The notes: generated by a model not told the origin, from the letters alone. A stretch of 41,885 bases of DNA from Bacillota bacterium (GCA_023440865.1 JAEXRM010000159.1:1-41885); one strand, 5' to 3'; shown: positions 7,334 to 16,010, counted from the stretch's first letter. A program made the numbers and translations.

Positions 7334-9676
7334 ATGAATTCGGACAAGAGAGCCGGGGCGGGACGAAAGCTGCCGCCCCAGCTGGATCGGTATCTGCTGC
7401 TTGCCGCCGCGGTCGTCTCGATGACCGTGGTCTTCATCGCGCGCCTGGCGGACCTGCAACTGGTCCATGGCGCGGAATACCGCAAGGAGACGGTCTCGCG
7501 CATCGCGACCACGGGCATCGTCCATGCCGCACGGGGCAACATCTATGATCGGAACGGCGTCCCGATCGCAGGCAGCCGCATGGGTTTCTGTGTGGAGTAC
7601 GTCGACCTTGCCATGCCCAACGGGGAAAAGAACGCCATGCTCTTGCAGCTGTGGCGCGTCCTCGAGAAGAACGGCACCATTGTCGAGACGCACCTGGAGG
7701 ATCTCGTCGACTGGAAGCACCGGCTGGTCACCATCAAGGACGAGACCGCCCGCGATGCCTTCCTCAACGCGATCGTCCTCACCAAGGAGGACAAGAAGGG
7801 ACTCGTCACCGGCGACCAGATTCTCAACTACATGCAGGAACGCACCTTCGGCATCGGCGTGCGCAAGGACGCGGCGACCGGACTGCCGCTGCGCACGGGC
7901 GAGTACACCGACGAGGAGGTGTGGATCCTGATGCGCCTGCGGTATGAGATTCTCCGCAACCAGCCGCGCCTGAACAACCCGATGCTGCTGGCGCAGGATA
8001 TCGGGGAGACGGCGATGTCCGAGATCGAGGACCGCAGCGACGAGTTCCGCGGGGTCTCGACCTATGTGATGCCCTACCGCGTCTACTACAATCCCCAGAC
8101 CGTTTCCCATCTGCTGGGCTATGTCGGCATGGCGACGGACCGGGAGGTCCGCAACCTCAATGGAAGCCTTGTGGAAAAGGCGCTGGGGCTGGAGGCCGGC
8201 CAGCTGTCGCACGTCTGGCCGAAGACAGGGGCCGACGGCGCCGAGCTGCCGCTGACGAAAGCGCAGAAGGAGCAGAACAAGAAGACGGACGAACGGGTCG
8301 AGGCGTATGGAGCCGCCAATCCGGGGCTGCTCTACACCAACCGTGACATGATCGGCAAGAGCGGCATCGAGATTGGTGCCGAAAGCCTGCTGCGCGGCAT
8401 CGACGGCAAGACGACCAAGGAGGTGGACCGGAACGGCCGCCCCACGGAGATTTCGCTGGACCGTGCCGCGCAGCCCGGCGCGGACCTGTACCTGTCGATC
8501 GACCTTTCGCTGCAGCAGACCGCGCGGGAATCGCTCGAACGGAACATCGAGCGCATCCGCACAATGGGCGGCAAAAAGAATTACGGGGATGCGGACGCGG
8601 GCGCCGTGGTGGCCATCGATGTCCATACGGGCGAGGTGCTTGCCATGGCGAGCTGGCCCGACTACGATCCGAACATCTTCCTCGAGGGAAACGGCGAGGC
8701 GATCTCCGCCCTGCTCACGGACAAGGGGCAGCGCACCTGGAACCGCGCCACGCAAGGAGCGTATCCGCCGGGCTCAACCTACAAGCCCCTCGTGTCGATC
8801 GCCGCGCTCGAAACCGGCACCATCGAGGCCGGCACGCGCATCCTGGCGAACTATCAGGACAAGTGGCTCAACGACAAGCTCGAAACCGAGACGAAGACGC
8901 ATTTGACCAATCTGGAGGGCAACCAGGGCAACATCAACCTCGAACGCGCCCTTGCCACCTCGAGCAACATGTTCTTCTACAAGGTCGGCGTCATGACCGG
9001 CATCGACAACATCACGAAGTTCGCCCGCCTGTTCGGCTTCGGCCGCAAGACCGGCATCGAGATCGACGAGAGCACGGGCTCGCTGGCCTCGCGCGAATAC
9101 AAGAAAATGTATTACAATGAAGACTGGTATCCGCTGAATACGGCCATGGCCTCGATCGGGCAGCTGTACAACGCCTTCACCCCGCTGCAGATGGCCAACT
9201 ACGTCGGATCGATCGCCAACGGCGGCACCCTGTATACCCCGCACCTGGTGCGCATGGCGATGTCCGAGACAGGCGAGCTCCTGCGGGAGCCGACCGCGCC
9301 CGGCCAGTCGCTCGGGGTGGATCCGGACCACCTCGCGTCCGTGCGCAAGGGCATGATCGCTGTCGCGAATGCGACGGACGGCACCGCCGTGAACGTGTTC
9401 CGCGACTTTCCCTTCCAGGTGGCCGGCAAGACTGGCACCTCGGAGACCGGCAACGAGAAGCGGGGCGAGTCCTCCCACGGCCTGTTCGTCTGCTACGCGC
9501 CGGCCGATGACCCGCAGATTGCGGTGGCCGTGGTGATCGAGCATGGCGTCTGGGGGGCATACACGGCACCGGTGGCGCGCGATGTGCTGATGTCCTACTT
9601 CCGGCTCAACGAGGGCGGGTTGGATGCCGCGCAGACGGGGCGGCCTGCTTCGGGCCCCCCGAAGGTGATCTGGTAG
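7334..9676 (+). CDS. mrdA: Elongation penicillin-binding protein 2 (class B transpeptidase)
   Basis: The 780-residue class B PBP has a short cytoplasmic start, a single membrane anchor (residues about 22-42), a dimerisation domain beginning with the ARGNIYDRNG motif, and a C-terminal transpeptidase domain. The three catalytic motifs are present: STYK with serine about 481, SxN at about 543-545, and KTGT at about 699. It cross-links peptidoglycan during rod elongation together with RodA, guided by MreBCD. ATG 7334 follows GGAGG with good spacing. It is longer than many PBP2 proteins, with an extra charged stretch around residues 290-335 (many K, E, Q). RodA is not in this window. Confidence 0.95.
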   Translation: MNSDKRAGAGRKLPPQLDRYLLLAAAVVSMTVVFIARLADLQLVHGAEYRKETVSRIATTGIVHAARGNIYDRNGVPIAGSRMGFCVEYVDLAMPNGEKNAMLLQLWRVLEKNGTIVETHLEDLVDWKHRLVTIKDETARDAFLNAIVLTKEDKKGLVTGDQILNYMQERTFGIGVRKDAATGLPLRTGEYTDEEVWILMRLRYEILRNQPRLNNPMLLAQDIGETAMSEIEDRSDEFRGVSTYVMPYRVYYNPQTVSHLLGYVGMATDREVRNLNGSLVEKALGLEAGQLSHVWPKTGADGAELPLTKAQKEQNKKTDERVEAYGAANPGLLYTNRDMIGKSGIEIGAESLLRGIDGKTTKEVDRNGRPTEISLDRAAQPGADLYLSIDLSLQQTARESLERNIERIRTMGGKKNYGDADAGAVVAIDVHTGEVLAMASWPDYDPNIFLEGNGEAISALLTDKGQRTWNRATQGAYPPGSTYKPLVSIAALETGTIEAGTRILANYQDKWLNDKLETETKTHLTNLEGNQGNINLERALATSSNMFFYKVGVMTGIDNITKFARLFGFGRKTGIEIDESTGSLASREYKKMYYNEDWYPLNTAMASIGQLYNAFTPLQMANYVGSIANGGTLYTPHLVRMAMSETGELLREPTAPGQSLGVDPDHLASVRKGMIAVANATDGTAVNVFRDFPFQVAGKTGTSETGNEKRGESSHGLFVCYAPADDPQIAVAVVIEHGVWGAYTAPVARDVLMSYFRLNEGGLDAAQTGRPASGPPKVIW

Positions 9677-9793
9677 GCTGCGCGGCATGCGTACGGGCGT
9701 ACAGGCGACAGCGTGCCGGCGGCATGGAACGGTCCGGATCCGAACGGCCACGCGCCGGTGGCGGCGACATAAGGCAGCAGCAAGGAGCGAAAG

Positions 9794-10480
9794 ATGGAGA
9801 CGAAGGGCGTCACATTCAAGGGAAGCACGGAAGGCCTCGCCATCATTGTCCCCGAAGGCCATACGGCCGAGGCGCTGATGGGCGAGGTGGCCGAGAAGAT
9901 CCAGGGCGCGGCCCGTTTCTTCCGGGGAGCCCGCCTCAAGGTCACCTACCGCGGCATCACGCTGTCGCAGGACGAGGAGGCGCGCCTGTTCCGCATTCTG
10001 GACGAGCAGAGCGGTGCGGTGATCGAGAGCCTGACGCGCGCGGGTGCGGCCCCTGCGGCATCGCCTGCCGCCCCCCGTCCCGCCGCCTCCGCCCGGGCCA
10101 ATCCGCAGCAGCCGCTCAAGCGCTTTTTCAGCAAGGGACAGGATGAAAGCGACTGCAAGTTCATCCGCAGCACCCTGCGGGGCGGCACGCGCATCCAGTA
10201 TGAAGGCTCGGTGGTCGTGGTGGGCGACGTGAACCCGGGTGCGGAAATCGTCGCCTCCGGCAATGTTATCGTGCTGGGCCTGTTGCGCGGCATGGTCCAT
10301 GCCGGTGCCGCCGGCTCCCGCGAGGCGTTCATCACCGCCCTGAAGCTGCAGCCCACGCAGCTGCGCATCGCCGATCTCATCGCCCGCTGTCCGGACGACG
10401 CGGATTCCCCGGGGTGCTTTCCGGAGATCGCCTCCGTCAGGGACGGCCTCATCGAAGTCAACCCGCTGTACGGCCGCTGA
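9794..10480 (+). CDS. minC: Septum site-determining protein MinC
   Basis: The 228-residue protein has an N-terminal domain (residues 1-80) of the MinC_N type and an Ala/Pro linker (about 84-112). The C-terminal beta-helix domain carries the family hallmark around VVVVGDVNPGAEIVASGNVIVLGLLRGMVHAGA. MinC inhibits FtsZ polymerisation away from mid-cell when bound to MinD. AAGGAG precedes ATG 9794. It lies 117 bases after mrdA and is separated from minD by 226 bases containing a promoter, so it is probably transcribed with the mre-mrdA genes. Confidence 0.94.
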   Translation: METKGVTFKGSTEGLAIIVPEGHTAEALMGEVAEKIQGAARFFRGARLKVTYRGITLSQDEEARLFRILDEQSGAVIESLTRAGAAPAASPAAPRPAASARANPQQPLKRFFSKGQDESDCKFIRSTLRGGTRIQYEGSVVVVGDVNPGAEIVASGNVIVLGLLRGMVHAGAAGSREAFITALKLQPTQLRIADLIARCPDDADSPGCFPEIASVRDGLIEVNPLYGR

Positions 10481-10581
10481 CCGGGACGGCCACCCCGCGG
10501 CGCGAAGGGGCGGTTCGCTGAAGTGCTTTGTATAAAAGGGTTTCCCGGATCGCAGGTTGATGATGTCCGGCGTCCGTTCGT

Positions 10582-10610
10582 TTGACTTTTACCGGGAAAA
10601 CTGATATGGT
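10582..10610 (+). promoter_or_regulatory. Promoter for minDE and downstream genes
   Basis: TTGACT at 10582-10587 and TATGGT at 10605-10610 are exactly 17 bases apart, with a TGn extension (TGA, 10602-10604) before the -10 box. Transcription would begin near 10617, leaving a leader of about 90 bases before minD. This separates minD expression from minC. Confidence 0.75.
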
Positions 10611-10706
10611 CATAACGATATGTCCCGCGCCCGGCCGTTCCCGCCGAACAGGCATGCGGCAGTCGTTTTCCCACAACACACGTTCCAGCGTATCGGAGGT
10701 TCAGGC

Positions 10707-11507
10707 ATGGGAGAGGTCATCGTCATCACGTCCGGCAAGGGCGGCGTCGGCAAAACCACGACAACCGCCAACATCGGCACCGGGCTTGCGCTGCAGGGCA
10801 AGAAAACCGTCCTCATCGACACGGACATCGGCCTGCGCAACCTCGATGTGGTGATGGGCCTTGAGAACCGCATCGTCTACGACCTCGTCGATGTCGTGGA
10901 AGGCTCGTGCCGTGTCCGGCAGGCGCTCATCAAGGACAAGCGCTTCGACGGGCTGCACCTGCTGCCCGCGGCGCAGACGCGCGACAAGAACGCCGTCAGC
11001 CCCGAGCAGATGGAGAAGCTCTGCTCCGAGCTCAAGGAAGAGTTCGACTATGTCCTCATCGACTGCCCCGCCGGCATCGAGCAGGGCTTCAAGAATGCCA
11101 TCGCAGGCGCGGACCGGGCCTTCGTGGTCACCACGCCCGAGGTGTCGGCCGTCCGGGACGCCGACCGCATCATCGGCCTGCTCGAGGCCAACGACATCCG
11201 CAACCCCCGGCTCATCGTCAACCGCCTGCGTCCGGACATGGTCCGCCGCGGCGACATGATGACCATCGACGACATACTCGACATCCTGGCCATCGACCTC
11301 ATCGGCGTGGTGCCCGACGACGAGAACATCATCGTCTCCACCAACCGCGGCGAGCCCGCCGTGGCCGATGCAAAGAGCAACGCCGGCCTTGCCTACCGCA
11401 ACATCACCAAGCGCATCCTCGGCGAGGAGGTACCCTTCATCGATCTTACGGCGCAGGAGAACATCCTGACGAAAATGAAGAAGCTCTTCGGCTTCAAACC
11501 GGCCTGA
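10707..11507 (+). CDS. minD: Septum site-determining ATPase MinD
   Basis: The 266-residue deviant-Walker ATPase starts MGEVIVITSGKGGVGKTTTT, with signature lysine 11 and P-loop lysine 16. IDTDIGLRNLDVVMGLENR (switch I) and VLIDCPAGIEQGF (Walker B region) follow. The C-terminus, around residues 252-266, is an amphipathic membrane-targeting helix (ILTKMKKLFGFK). MinD-ATP binds the membrane, recruits MinC, and is released by MinE. ATG 10707 has GGAGG upstream; the open frame starts earlier, at 10620, but runs through the leader. minE follows after 14 bases. Confidence 0.97.
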   Translation: MGEVIVITSGKGGVGKTTTTANIGTGLALQGKKTVLIDTDIGLRNLDVVMGLENRIVYDLVDVVEGSCRVRQALIKDKRFDGLHLLPAAQTRDKNAVSPEQMEKLCSELKEEFDYVLIDCPAGIEQGFKNAIAGADRAFVVTTPEVSAVRDADRIIGLLEANDIRNPRLIVNRLRPDMVRRGDMMTIDDILDILAIDLIGVVPDDENIIVSTNRGEPAVADAKSNAGLAYRNITKRILGEEVPFIDLTAQENILTKMKKLFGFKPA

Positions 11508-11521
11508 GGAGGGAATGTGCC

Positions 11522-11806
11522 ATGATGGATCTGCTCAAGATGATCACCCGGAAGAAGGAGACTTCCAAGGACGTGGCGAAGGAACGGCTCAAGCTTGTCC
11601 TGGTGCACGACCGTGCCAGCTTCTCGCCGCAGTTCCTGGAAATGATGAAGGTGGAGATCATCGGTGTCATCCGCAAGTACATGGACATCGACGAGGAGAC
11701 GCTCGACATCCAGCTCACCAAGACCAACAGCGAGGACGGCAACCACATGGTGCCGGCGCTCGTGGCCAACATCCCCATCCGCGGCATGAAGAGCGGAAAC
11801 CGCTGA
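11522..11806 (+). CDS. minE: Cell division topological specificity factor MinE
   Basis: The 94-residue product starts MMDLLKMITRKKETSKDVAK, followed by RLKLVLVHDRASFSPQFLEM, the MinD-binding and anti-MinCD region. A C-terminal topological-specificity domain follows (EIIGVIRKYMDIDEE, then VPALVANIPI). MinE stimulates MinD ATPase and drives the pole-to-pole behaviour of MinCD. GGAGGG lies 8 bases before ATG 11522; ATG 11525 is an alternative. Having MinE rather than DivIVA as the Min positioning factor is usual in many Clostridia. Confidence 0.95.
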   Translation: MMDLLKMITRKKETSKDVAKERLKLVLVHDRASFSPQFLEMMKVEIIGVIRKYMDIDEETLDIQLTKTNSEDGNHMVPALVANIPIRGMKSGNR

Positions 11807-11866
11807 GTTCCGGTCACCTCGGGCATCGGAGCGCTTTCGGGCACGGAAGGGCGGACGGAGGTATGC

Positions 11867-12259
11867 ATGCACATTGCCCTGATTGCGCATGACAACAAGA
11901 AGGAACTGATGGAGGCGTTCTGCATCGCCTACAGTTTCGTTCTGAAGAAGCATCGGGTGTACGCGACCGGCGGGACGGGAGCCATTGTGGCCGAGTCCGC
12001 AGGCCTTTCCGTTTCCGCGCTCGATTTCGGCTCGCTGGGCGAGGAGCAGATGATCGCCCGCATCGCTTACAATGAAATGGACCTTGTGCTGTACTTCGGC
12101 GATCCCGACGAGTCGGGGGACAACCGCAACCTGCTGCGCCTGTGGGCGCTCTGCGACCGCAACAACATTCCGCTGGCGACAAACCTCGCCGCGGCGGAAA
12201 TCATGATCAACGGCCTGGAACGCGGCGACTTCGCCTGGCGCGACCTGGTCGCACGGTGA
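11867..12259 (+). CDS. Methylglyoxal synthase-like protein with altered active site
   Basis: The 130-residue MGS-fold protein sits right after minE, a place where clostridial mgsA is often found. It keeps the family start (HIALIAHDNKKELM, conserved His 8), ATGGTGAI and the late IPLATNLAAAEIMINGLERGD. Methylglyoxal synthase converts dihydroxyacetone phosphate to methylglyoxal and phosphate. However, the GGDQQ motif, whose Asp (D71 in E. coli) is the catalytic base, reads GEEQM here with Glu 60. The DPLxxxPHDPDV loop, which carries an active-site His and Asp, is shortened to DPDESGDNRN. The usual reaction may therefore be weak or lost. GGAGG precedes ATG 11867. The fold call is strong and the enzyme activity doubtful. 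Confidence 0.85.
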   Translation: MHIALIAHDNKKELMEAFCIAYSFVLKKHRVYATGGTGAIVAESAGLSVSALDFGSLGEEQMIARIAYNEMDLVLYFGDPDESGDNRNLLRLWALCDRNNIPLATNLAAAEIMINGLERGDFAWRDLVAR

Positions 12260-12278
12260 AGGGGAGGACACGCGTTTC

Positions 12279-12797
12279 ATGGAAAACCTGTTCATGGAGA
12301 AAATCGTCAAGCGGAAGAAGTCGGGCCTCGACCTGGCCATCGTCATCGGTGAAATCACAGCCTGTGTGGTGCTGAGCGTCGTTTCCATCACGCTGCTCAT
12401 GCAGTTCGGCCTGGGTCAGATCGGCCTGTTTGTCGTGGTCGGCCTCATTTACGGCACCTGGTTCCTGGTGGGGCAGCGCAACCTCGAATATGAATACGCG
12501 CTCACCAACGGCGAGCTCGACCTCGACCGCATTGTGGCGCGCCGCCGCCGCAAACGGCTGTTTTCCGGCAATGTGAAGGAGTTCGAGTCGGTCGCGCCGC
12601 AGAAGTCCGTCTATTGGTCCAACGAATTCAAGGCATTGAAGAAGGTCATCGACGTCACCGCCGGCAAGGATGCCGAGGGTGTCTGGTTCATCGTCACCCA
12701 GATCGGCGGGGAGCGGGGGGTCATCCTTTTCCAGCCCACCGCCGCCATGATCGACGCCATGTGGCACGCCAATCCGCGCAAGGTCATGCGCGGCTGA
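12279..12797 (+). CDS. DUF6106-like membrane protein
   Basis: The 172-residue protein has an N-terminal charged segment (MEKIVKRKKSGLD) and two membrane helices (residues about 20-42 and 45-62). A cytoplasmic part follows, with a conserved-looking stretch LEYEYALTNGELDLDRIVARRRRKR. This resembles DUF6106 proteins of Clostridia, whose function is unknown. The N-terminal positive charge and the NLEYEYALTNGELDLDKI pattern are the basis of the match, made from memory. It lies 19 bases after the methylglyoxal-synthase-like gene and is the last gene before the terminator, so it shares the minDE transcript. GGGGAGGA precedes ATG 12279; ATG 12294 is an alternative. Confidence 0.75.
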   Translation: MENLFMEKIVKRKKSGLDLAIVIGEITACVVLSVVSITLLMQFGLGQIGLFVVVGLIYGTWFLVGQRNLEYEYALTNGELDLDRIVARRRRKRLFSGNVKEFESVAPQKSVYWSNEFKALKKVIDVTAGKDAEGVWFIVTQIGGERGVILFQPTAAMIDAMWHANPRKVMRG

Positions 12798-12839
12798 CGG
12801 CACGCCGCCTGCATCCCCCCCTGGAAAGCGAATCGAAAG

Positions 12840-12876
12840 CGACCGGCACGGGCATGTCCCGCTGCCGGTCGTTTTG
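12840..12876 (+). terminator. Intrinsic terminator of the min operon
   Basis: CGACCGGCA (12840-12848) pairs with TGCCGGTCG (12863-12871), with an additional inner CGGG/CCCG pairing, and TTTT follows at 12872-12875. It lies 43 bases after the DUF6106-like gene and ends the min operon. Confidence 0.88.
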
Positions 12877-12969
12877 TCTGATGCGTGAAACACGGGGCAT
12901 GTGGGTAAAAATGCCTTGCGGGGACATGCGGGCCGCAAGCCGGCAAGACGGGATTCCCGCGAGGTGCCC

Positions 12970-13659
12970 ATGCAGATCGGCGCGAGAAGCAAGCATCTGG
13001 AGAAGACGCGGGGTGCGGCGGAGGGTCCGCTCGACTACCTGCTGATGCCGCCCATCGTCCATCGCCGCATCAGCCGGCGGGTGACCGGCCTGTTGGCCGC
13101 CTTCCTGCTCGTAGGCGCGTTCGATGTCATCCTTTCGCGCAACCTGCTGCGCGACGGGTTCTTCCAGTGCGGCACGCTGACCGGTTTTGTCCGCGCGGGC
13201 GGAGTGCTGCTTCTCTCCCTGGTGCTGGGCGCATGCGACGTGTTCTGCGTGATGTGGCCCGTCGCCGATTTCGCCAGGCTGATGGCGCGGGCGAGCGAAC
13301 GGTTCATCAGCGGCGGCATCCGCATCATCCTCATGAAGTCCTACGCGCTGACCTTCCTGTTCATCGTCCCGCCCACCGCGCTGCTGGTCTACAATCCTGT
13401 CGACTGGAACACGCTGCCCGAGTCCTGGAACCCGGCGGTACGGGCGGAGTTCCTGCTCCTGACCGCCATCCTCGCCGTGGCTCCGCTGCTGCAGCTCGGC
13501 ATCGTCTTCCGCACCCTGAGCATCCGCAGCAAGCTGCAGGTGCTGCCAAGGCTGCTGGTTCTGGCCGTGATGTTTGTCTGGATGCGCATGACCGGCGAGC
13601 TGACCGGCCGCGTTGCCGAGACCGGCATCGCCTGGCTCGCCCGCATCGGAACGGGATGA
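12970..13659 (+). CDS. Unrecognised multi-pass membrane protein
   Basis: The 229-residue product is not one I can name. After a basic N-terminus (residues 1-38) there are about five hydrophobic segments, near residues 40-58, 73-95, 118-138, 155-178 and 190-207. The central loop between helices 3 and 4 is short and polar. The helix arrangement is loosely like Yip1-type proteins, but I see no diagnostic motif. ATG 12970 follows GCGAGGTGCCC; an upstream GTG at 12901 is in frame but less likely. It stands alone between the min-operon terminator and the tRNA promoter. Confidence 0.7.
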   Translation: MQIGARSKHLEKTRGAAEGPLDYLLMPPIVHRRISRRVTGLLAAFLLVGAFDVILSRNLLRDGFFQCGTLTGFVRAGGVLLLSLVLGACDVFCVMWPVADFARLMARASERFISGGIRIILMKSYALTFLFIVPPTALLVYNPVDWNTLPESWNPAVRAEFLLLTAILAVAPLLQLGIVFRTLSIRSKLQVLPRLLVLAVMFVWMRMTGELTGRVAETGIAWLARIGTG

Positions 13660-13683
13660 CGCGCCGGCTGATGCAAATCGCTG

Positions 13684-13712
13684 TTGAAATCGCGGCGTGC
13701 AGCACGTATAAT
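13684..13712 (+). promoter_or_regulatory. Promoter of the tRNA-Arg gene
   Basis: TTGAAA at 13684-13689 and TATAAT at 13707-13712 are 17 bases apart, a near-consensus vegetative promoter. Transcription would start around 13719, about 25 bases before the mature tRNA. Confidence 0.88.
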
Positions 13713-13743
13713 GAAAGAACCGTGAAAGCGGTCATATTGACGC

Positions 13744-13818
13744 GTCCCGATGGTCCAAAGGATAAGACGATGGATTCCGGTTCCATTAATGCGGGTTCAA
13801 TTCCTGCTCGGGACGCCA
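13744..13818 (+). tRNA. tRNA-Arg (anticodon CCG)
   Basis: A full cloverleaf can be drawn. The acceptor stem is GTCCCGA (13744-13750) with TCGGGAC (13808-13814). The D stem is GTC/GAC. The anticodon stem ATGGA/TCCAT surrounds loop TTCCGGT, giving anticodon CCG (reads CGG). A 4-base variable loop precedes T stem GCGGG/CCTGC with loop TTCAATT. Discriminator G and an encoded CCA end follow. The promoter upstream and terminator downstream make it a monocistronic unit. Confidence 0.93.
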
Positions 13819-13824
13819 TACACC

Positions 13825-13866
13825 GGGGATGTCCCACAACATGTGTTTGGGACATCCCCTTGTTTC
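13825..13866 (+). terminator. Terminator of the tRNA-Arg unit
   Basis: GGGGATGTCCCA (13825-13836) pairs with TGGGACATCCCC (13848-13859) and is followed by the T-rich TTGTTT at 13860-13865. It lies 6 bases after the CCA end of the tRNA. Confidence 0.88.
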
Positions 13867-13899
13867 ATGTTCACCGGTCGAAGTCAGAGGAGGCGTCGC

Positions 13900-15966
13900 A
13901 TGGATGTTCATTCCGTCCTTGCCCAGCTTGAGGCCGAACGGCAGACCGAAAGCGTGACGGCCAAGCTGTACCGCTACATGGGCCTGATGCAGACCATCGG
14001 GCTGTTCTCGCAGCGACTCACCCGCGCCCAGTGTCTCGACATCGCTTTCGATTCCGTCAACGAGCTGGTCACCATCGCGCATTCCCTGCTGTATACCGTT
14101 CACGAAGGTGTTGCGCGGGACGGGTCGGGTTCGTCCGCCGTCCCCGATGCCGAACCGGTGGACGAACCGGGCGCGGAGGCGCCGGCCGTCGAACCGAAGC
14201 AGGCATCCGACGGACCGAAGCAGGCATCCGGCGAACCATGCCTGTATCTGCGCAAGATCAAGGGCGTCACCGATCCGCCGCCTTTTCTGGCGCTCACCGA
14301 GCGGATGCGCAGCCTTGCGCTCATGGGCACGGGCATCCTGGTGCGCGAAAAGGCGCTCAAGGCGGTGCTCGGGGATGAGATCTGCGAGCGCCTCCGGGTC
14401 CGCGCGCTCATTCCCTTCGTCAACGACGATGTGCTCGAAGGGATCATCCTGCTGGGAGAGAAAGCCGTATCGGGTTTTGACAACGACGACGCCATCATCC
14501 TCGAGGCCCTGCTGCGCCTGGCGGACGGCGCGCTCGAGAACAACCGCCGTCTTGATGATCTCGCCTGCATGAACCGGGCCATGGATGCCAAGGTCTTCGA
14601 CCTGTTCGCCATCAACCAGGCCACGCGGGCCCTCATGAGCGAAACGTCACTGGAGTCGCTCGTCCACCTCTCGGTGGATGTCTTCTCCGAAGTCATGCGT
14701 TCCAGCCGCACCGCCCTGTTCCTGGAGGAGGGGGATGCCTGCGACCTCCCCCTGCTGGCCTATCTCAACGTCCGCAATACGGCGGATTCGCCCGATCCGG
14801 GCTGCCACATCGCTGCCTGCCGTCCGGACGCCCTGCCGGAGCCGATGCCGCAGGTGGCCGACCTGCGGACCGAAGCGGGCCGCGCCCTGGCGGCGCGCCT
14901 GTTCCCGGGCGGGGAGGAAACGCTCGGACGCGTCGGCGCGCGTTGTCTTGTGCTGTTGGCGCGGCAGGGCCGCCTGGCCGGCATGGTGACGCTCGGTGAG
15001 CGCATGGAGGGCGGCTCCTATGCGCAGGACCAGCTGGAGGTGATCGAGAGCCTGGCTGCCGCGACACTCATCGCCATCGAGAACGCCCGTCTCATCGAAG
15101 CGCTGGGCCGACAGAAGCGCGACCTGTGCGAGCGGCTGGAACGGCTGCTTTCATTGTCCACCCTCATCAAGAACATCAACGCCTCCGGGAACATGGAGAC
15201 ACTGCTCGAGCTCACGGGACGAACGCTCGAGACATCCTTCTCGGTGCGCAAGGGCATGCTGCTGCTCTGGGACGGCGAGGCCGAGGTTTTCCGCGTCACC
15301 CGCACCATCGGCTTCGACGGTGCGGGCGAGTTGCCCGGAACAGGCGCATGGGAGACCGTCCTCAACGGCAATGTTGTCTGCGAGGCGGGCGCCCGCAGGC
15401 TGCGCGAGTGGATCCCGGCCTCCATCCTACCGGACGGGGAGGATGTGGAGGGCATACTCATCGAACCCATCCAACACACCGACATCCGCCGGGTCGTGCT
15501 GGGCGCCATCGTCGTGCTGTCCTTCCGCGACAGCGGCGTGCGCGACACGGAAAACCTGCTGACGATGGAAGCCATCGCCAACCACCTGTCGCTGATGATC
15601 ATCGCCTTCGACGCGCTGGGACGGCAGCGCCGTTTCCGCATGCCGCTCCATGTGGAGGCATTCAAGCACGCCCTGCGCCAGCGTATCGCCGAATCGCAGG
15701 AGCAGGGGCGGCCGTTCGACCTGCTGCAGGTTTCGGACCAGCGCGGCTACATCTTCCGCGAGAACAATCTTGCGGGTCGTCTGGAAGAGCATTATGATCA
15801 TGTGTATCCGGTCGCGCACAATGATGTGTTCGTCCTGCCCGAAGGGGACGGCCATGAAGCCGCCGAATCGCTGGCCCGTGTTTTCGGCGAGGATGAGGTG
15901 CGTGTGCGCGTATTGCGGTTCGGTCGTGAGTTCTCCAGCTTCAAGGAGTTCTTCGACCTGCTGTGA
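13900..15966 (+). CDS. Multi-GAF-domain sensor protein with degenerate C-terminal domain
   Basis: This 688-residue, apparently cytoplasmic protein contains three GAF-like regions (residues about 30-220, 230-395 and 415-575) joined by helical linkers such as IAIENARLIEALGRQKRDLCERLERLL. The first GAF is interrupted by an Ala/Pro/Glu-rich insert (about 78-112) holding a duplicated PKQAS unit. The last 100 residues resemble a shortened GGDEF-type fold but have no GGDEF motif, so no enzymatic output is visible. GAF domains bind cyclic nucleotides or small ligands. ATG 13900 is chosen because AGAGGAGG lies six bases upstream; the open frame begins inside the tRNA at 13750, which cannot be the start. 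Its ligand and partner are unknown. Confidence 0.8.
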   Translation: MDVHSVLAQLEAERQTESVTAKLYRYMGLMQTIGLFSQRLTRAQCLDIAFDSVNELVTIAHSLLYTVHEGVARDGSGSSAVPDAEPVDEPGAEAPAVEPKQASDGPKQASGEPCLYLRKIKGVTDPPPFLALTERMRSLALMGTGILVREKALKAVLGDEICERLRVRALIPFVNDDVLEGIILLGEKAVSGFDNDDAIILEALLRLADGALENNRRLDDLACMNRAMDAKVFDLFAINQATRALMSETSLESLVHLSVDVFSEVMRSSRTALFLEEGDACDLPLLAYLNVRNTADSPDPGCHIAACRPDALPEPMPQVADLRTEAGRALAARLFPGGEETLGRVGARCLVLLARQGRLAGMVTLGERMEGGSYAQDQLEVIESLAAATLIAIENARLIEALGRQKRDLCERLERLLSLSTLIKNINASGNMETLLELTGRTLETSFSVRKGMLLLWDGEAEVFRVTRTIGFDGAGELPGTGAWETVLNGNVVCEAGARRLREWIPASILPDGEDVEGILIEPIQHTDIRRVVLGAIVVLSFRDSGVRDTENLLTMEAIANHLSLMIIAFDALGRQRRFRMPLHVEAFKHALRQRIAESQEQGRPFDLLQVSDQRGYIFRENNLAGRLEEHYDHVYPVAHNDVFVLPEGDGHEAAESLARVFGEDEVRVRVLRFGREFSSFKEFFDLL

Positions 15967-16010
15967 GGCGTGCCGGTCCGGTTCACGGACACAAGGCCCC
16001 GCACGGGGGT

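Noticed and set aside
13750..13899. Start of the GAF protein at ATG 13750
   Set aside because: This ATG is inside the tRNA-Arg gene and before its terminator. ATG 13900 has a good ribosome binding site.
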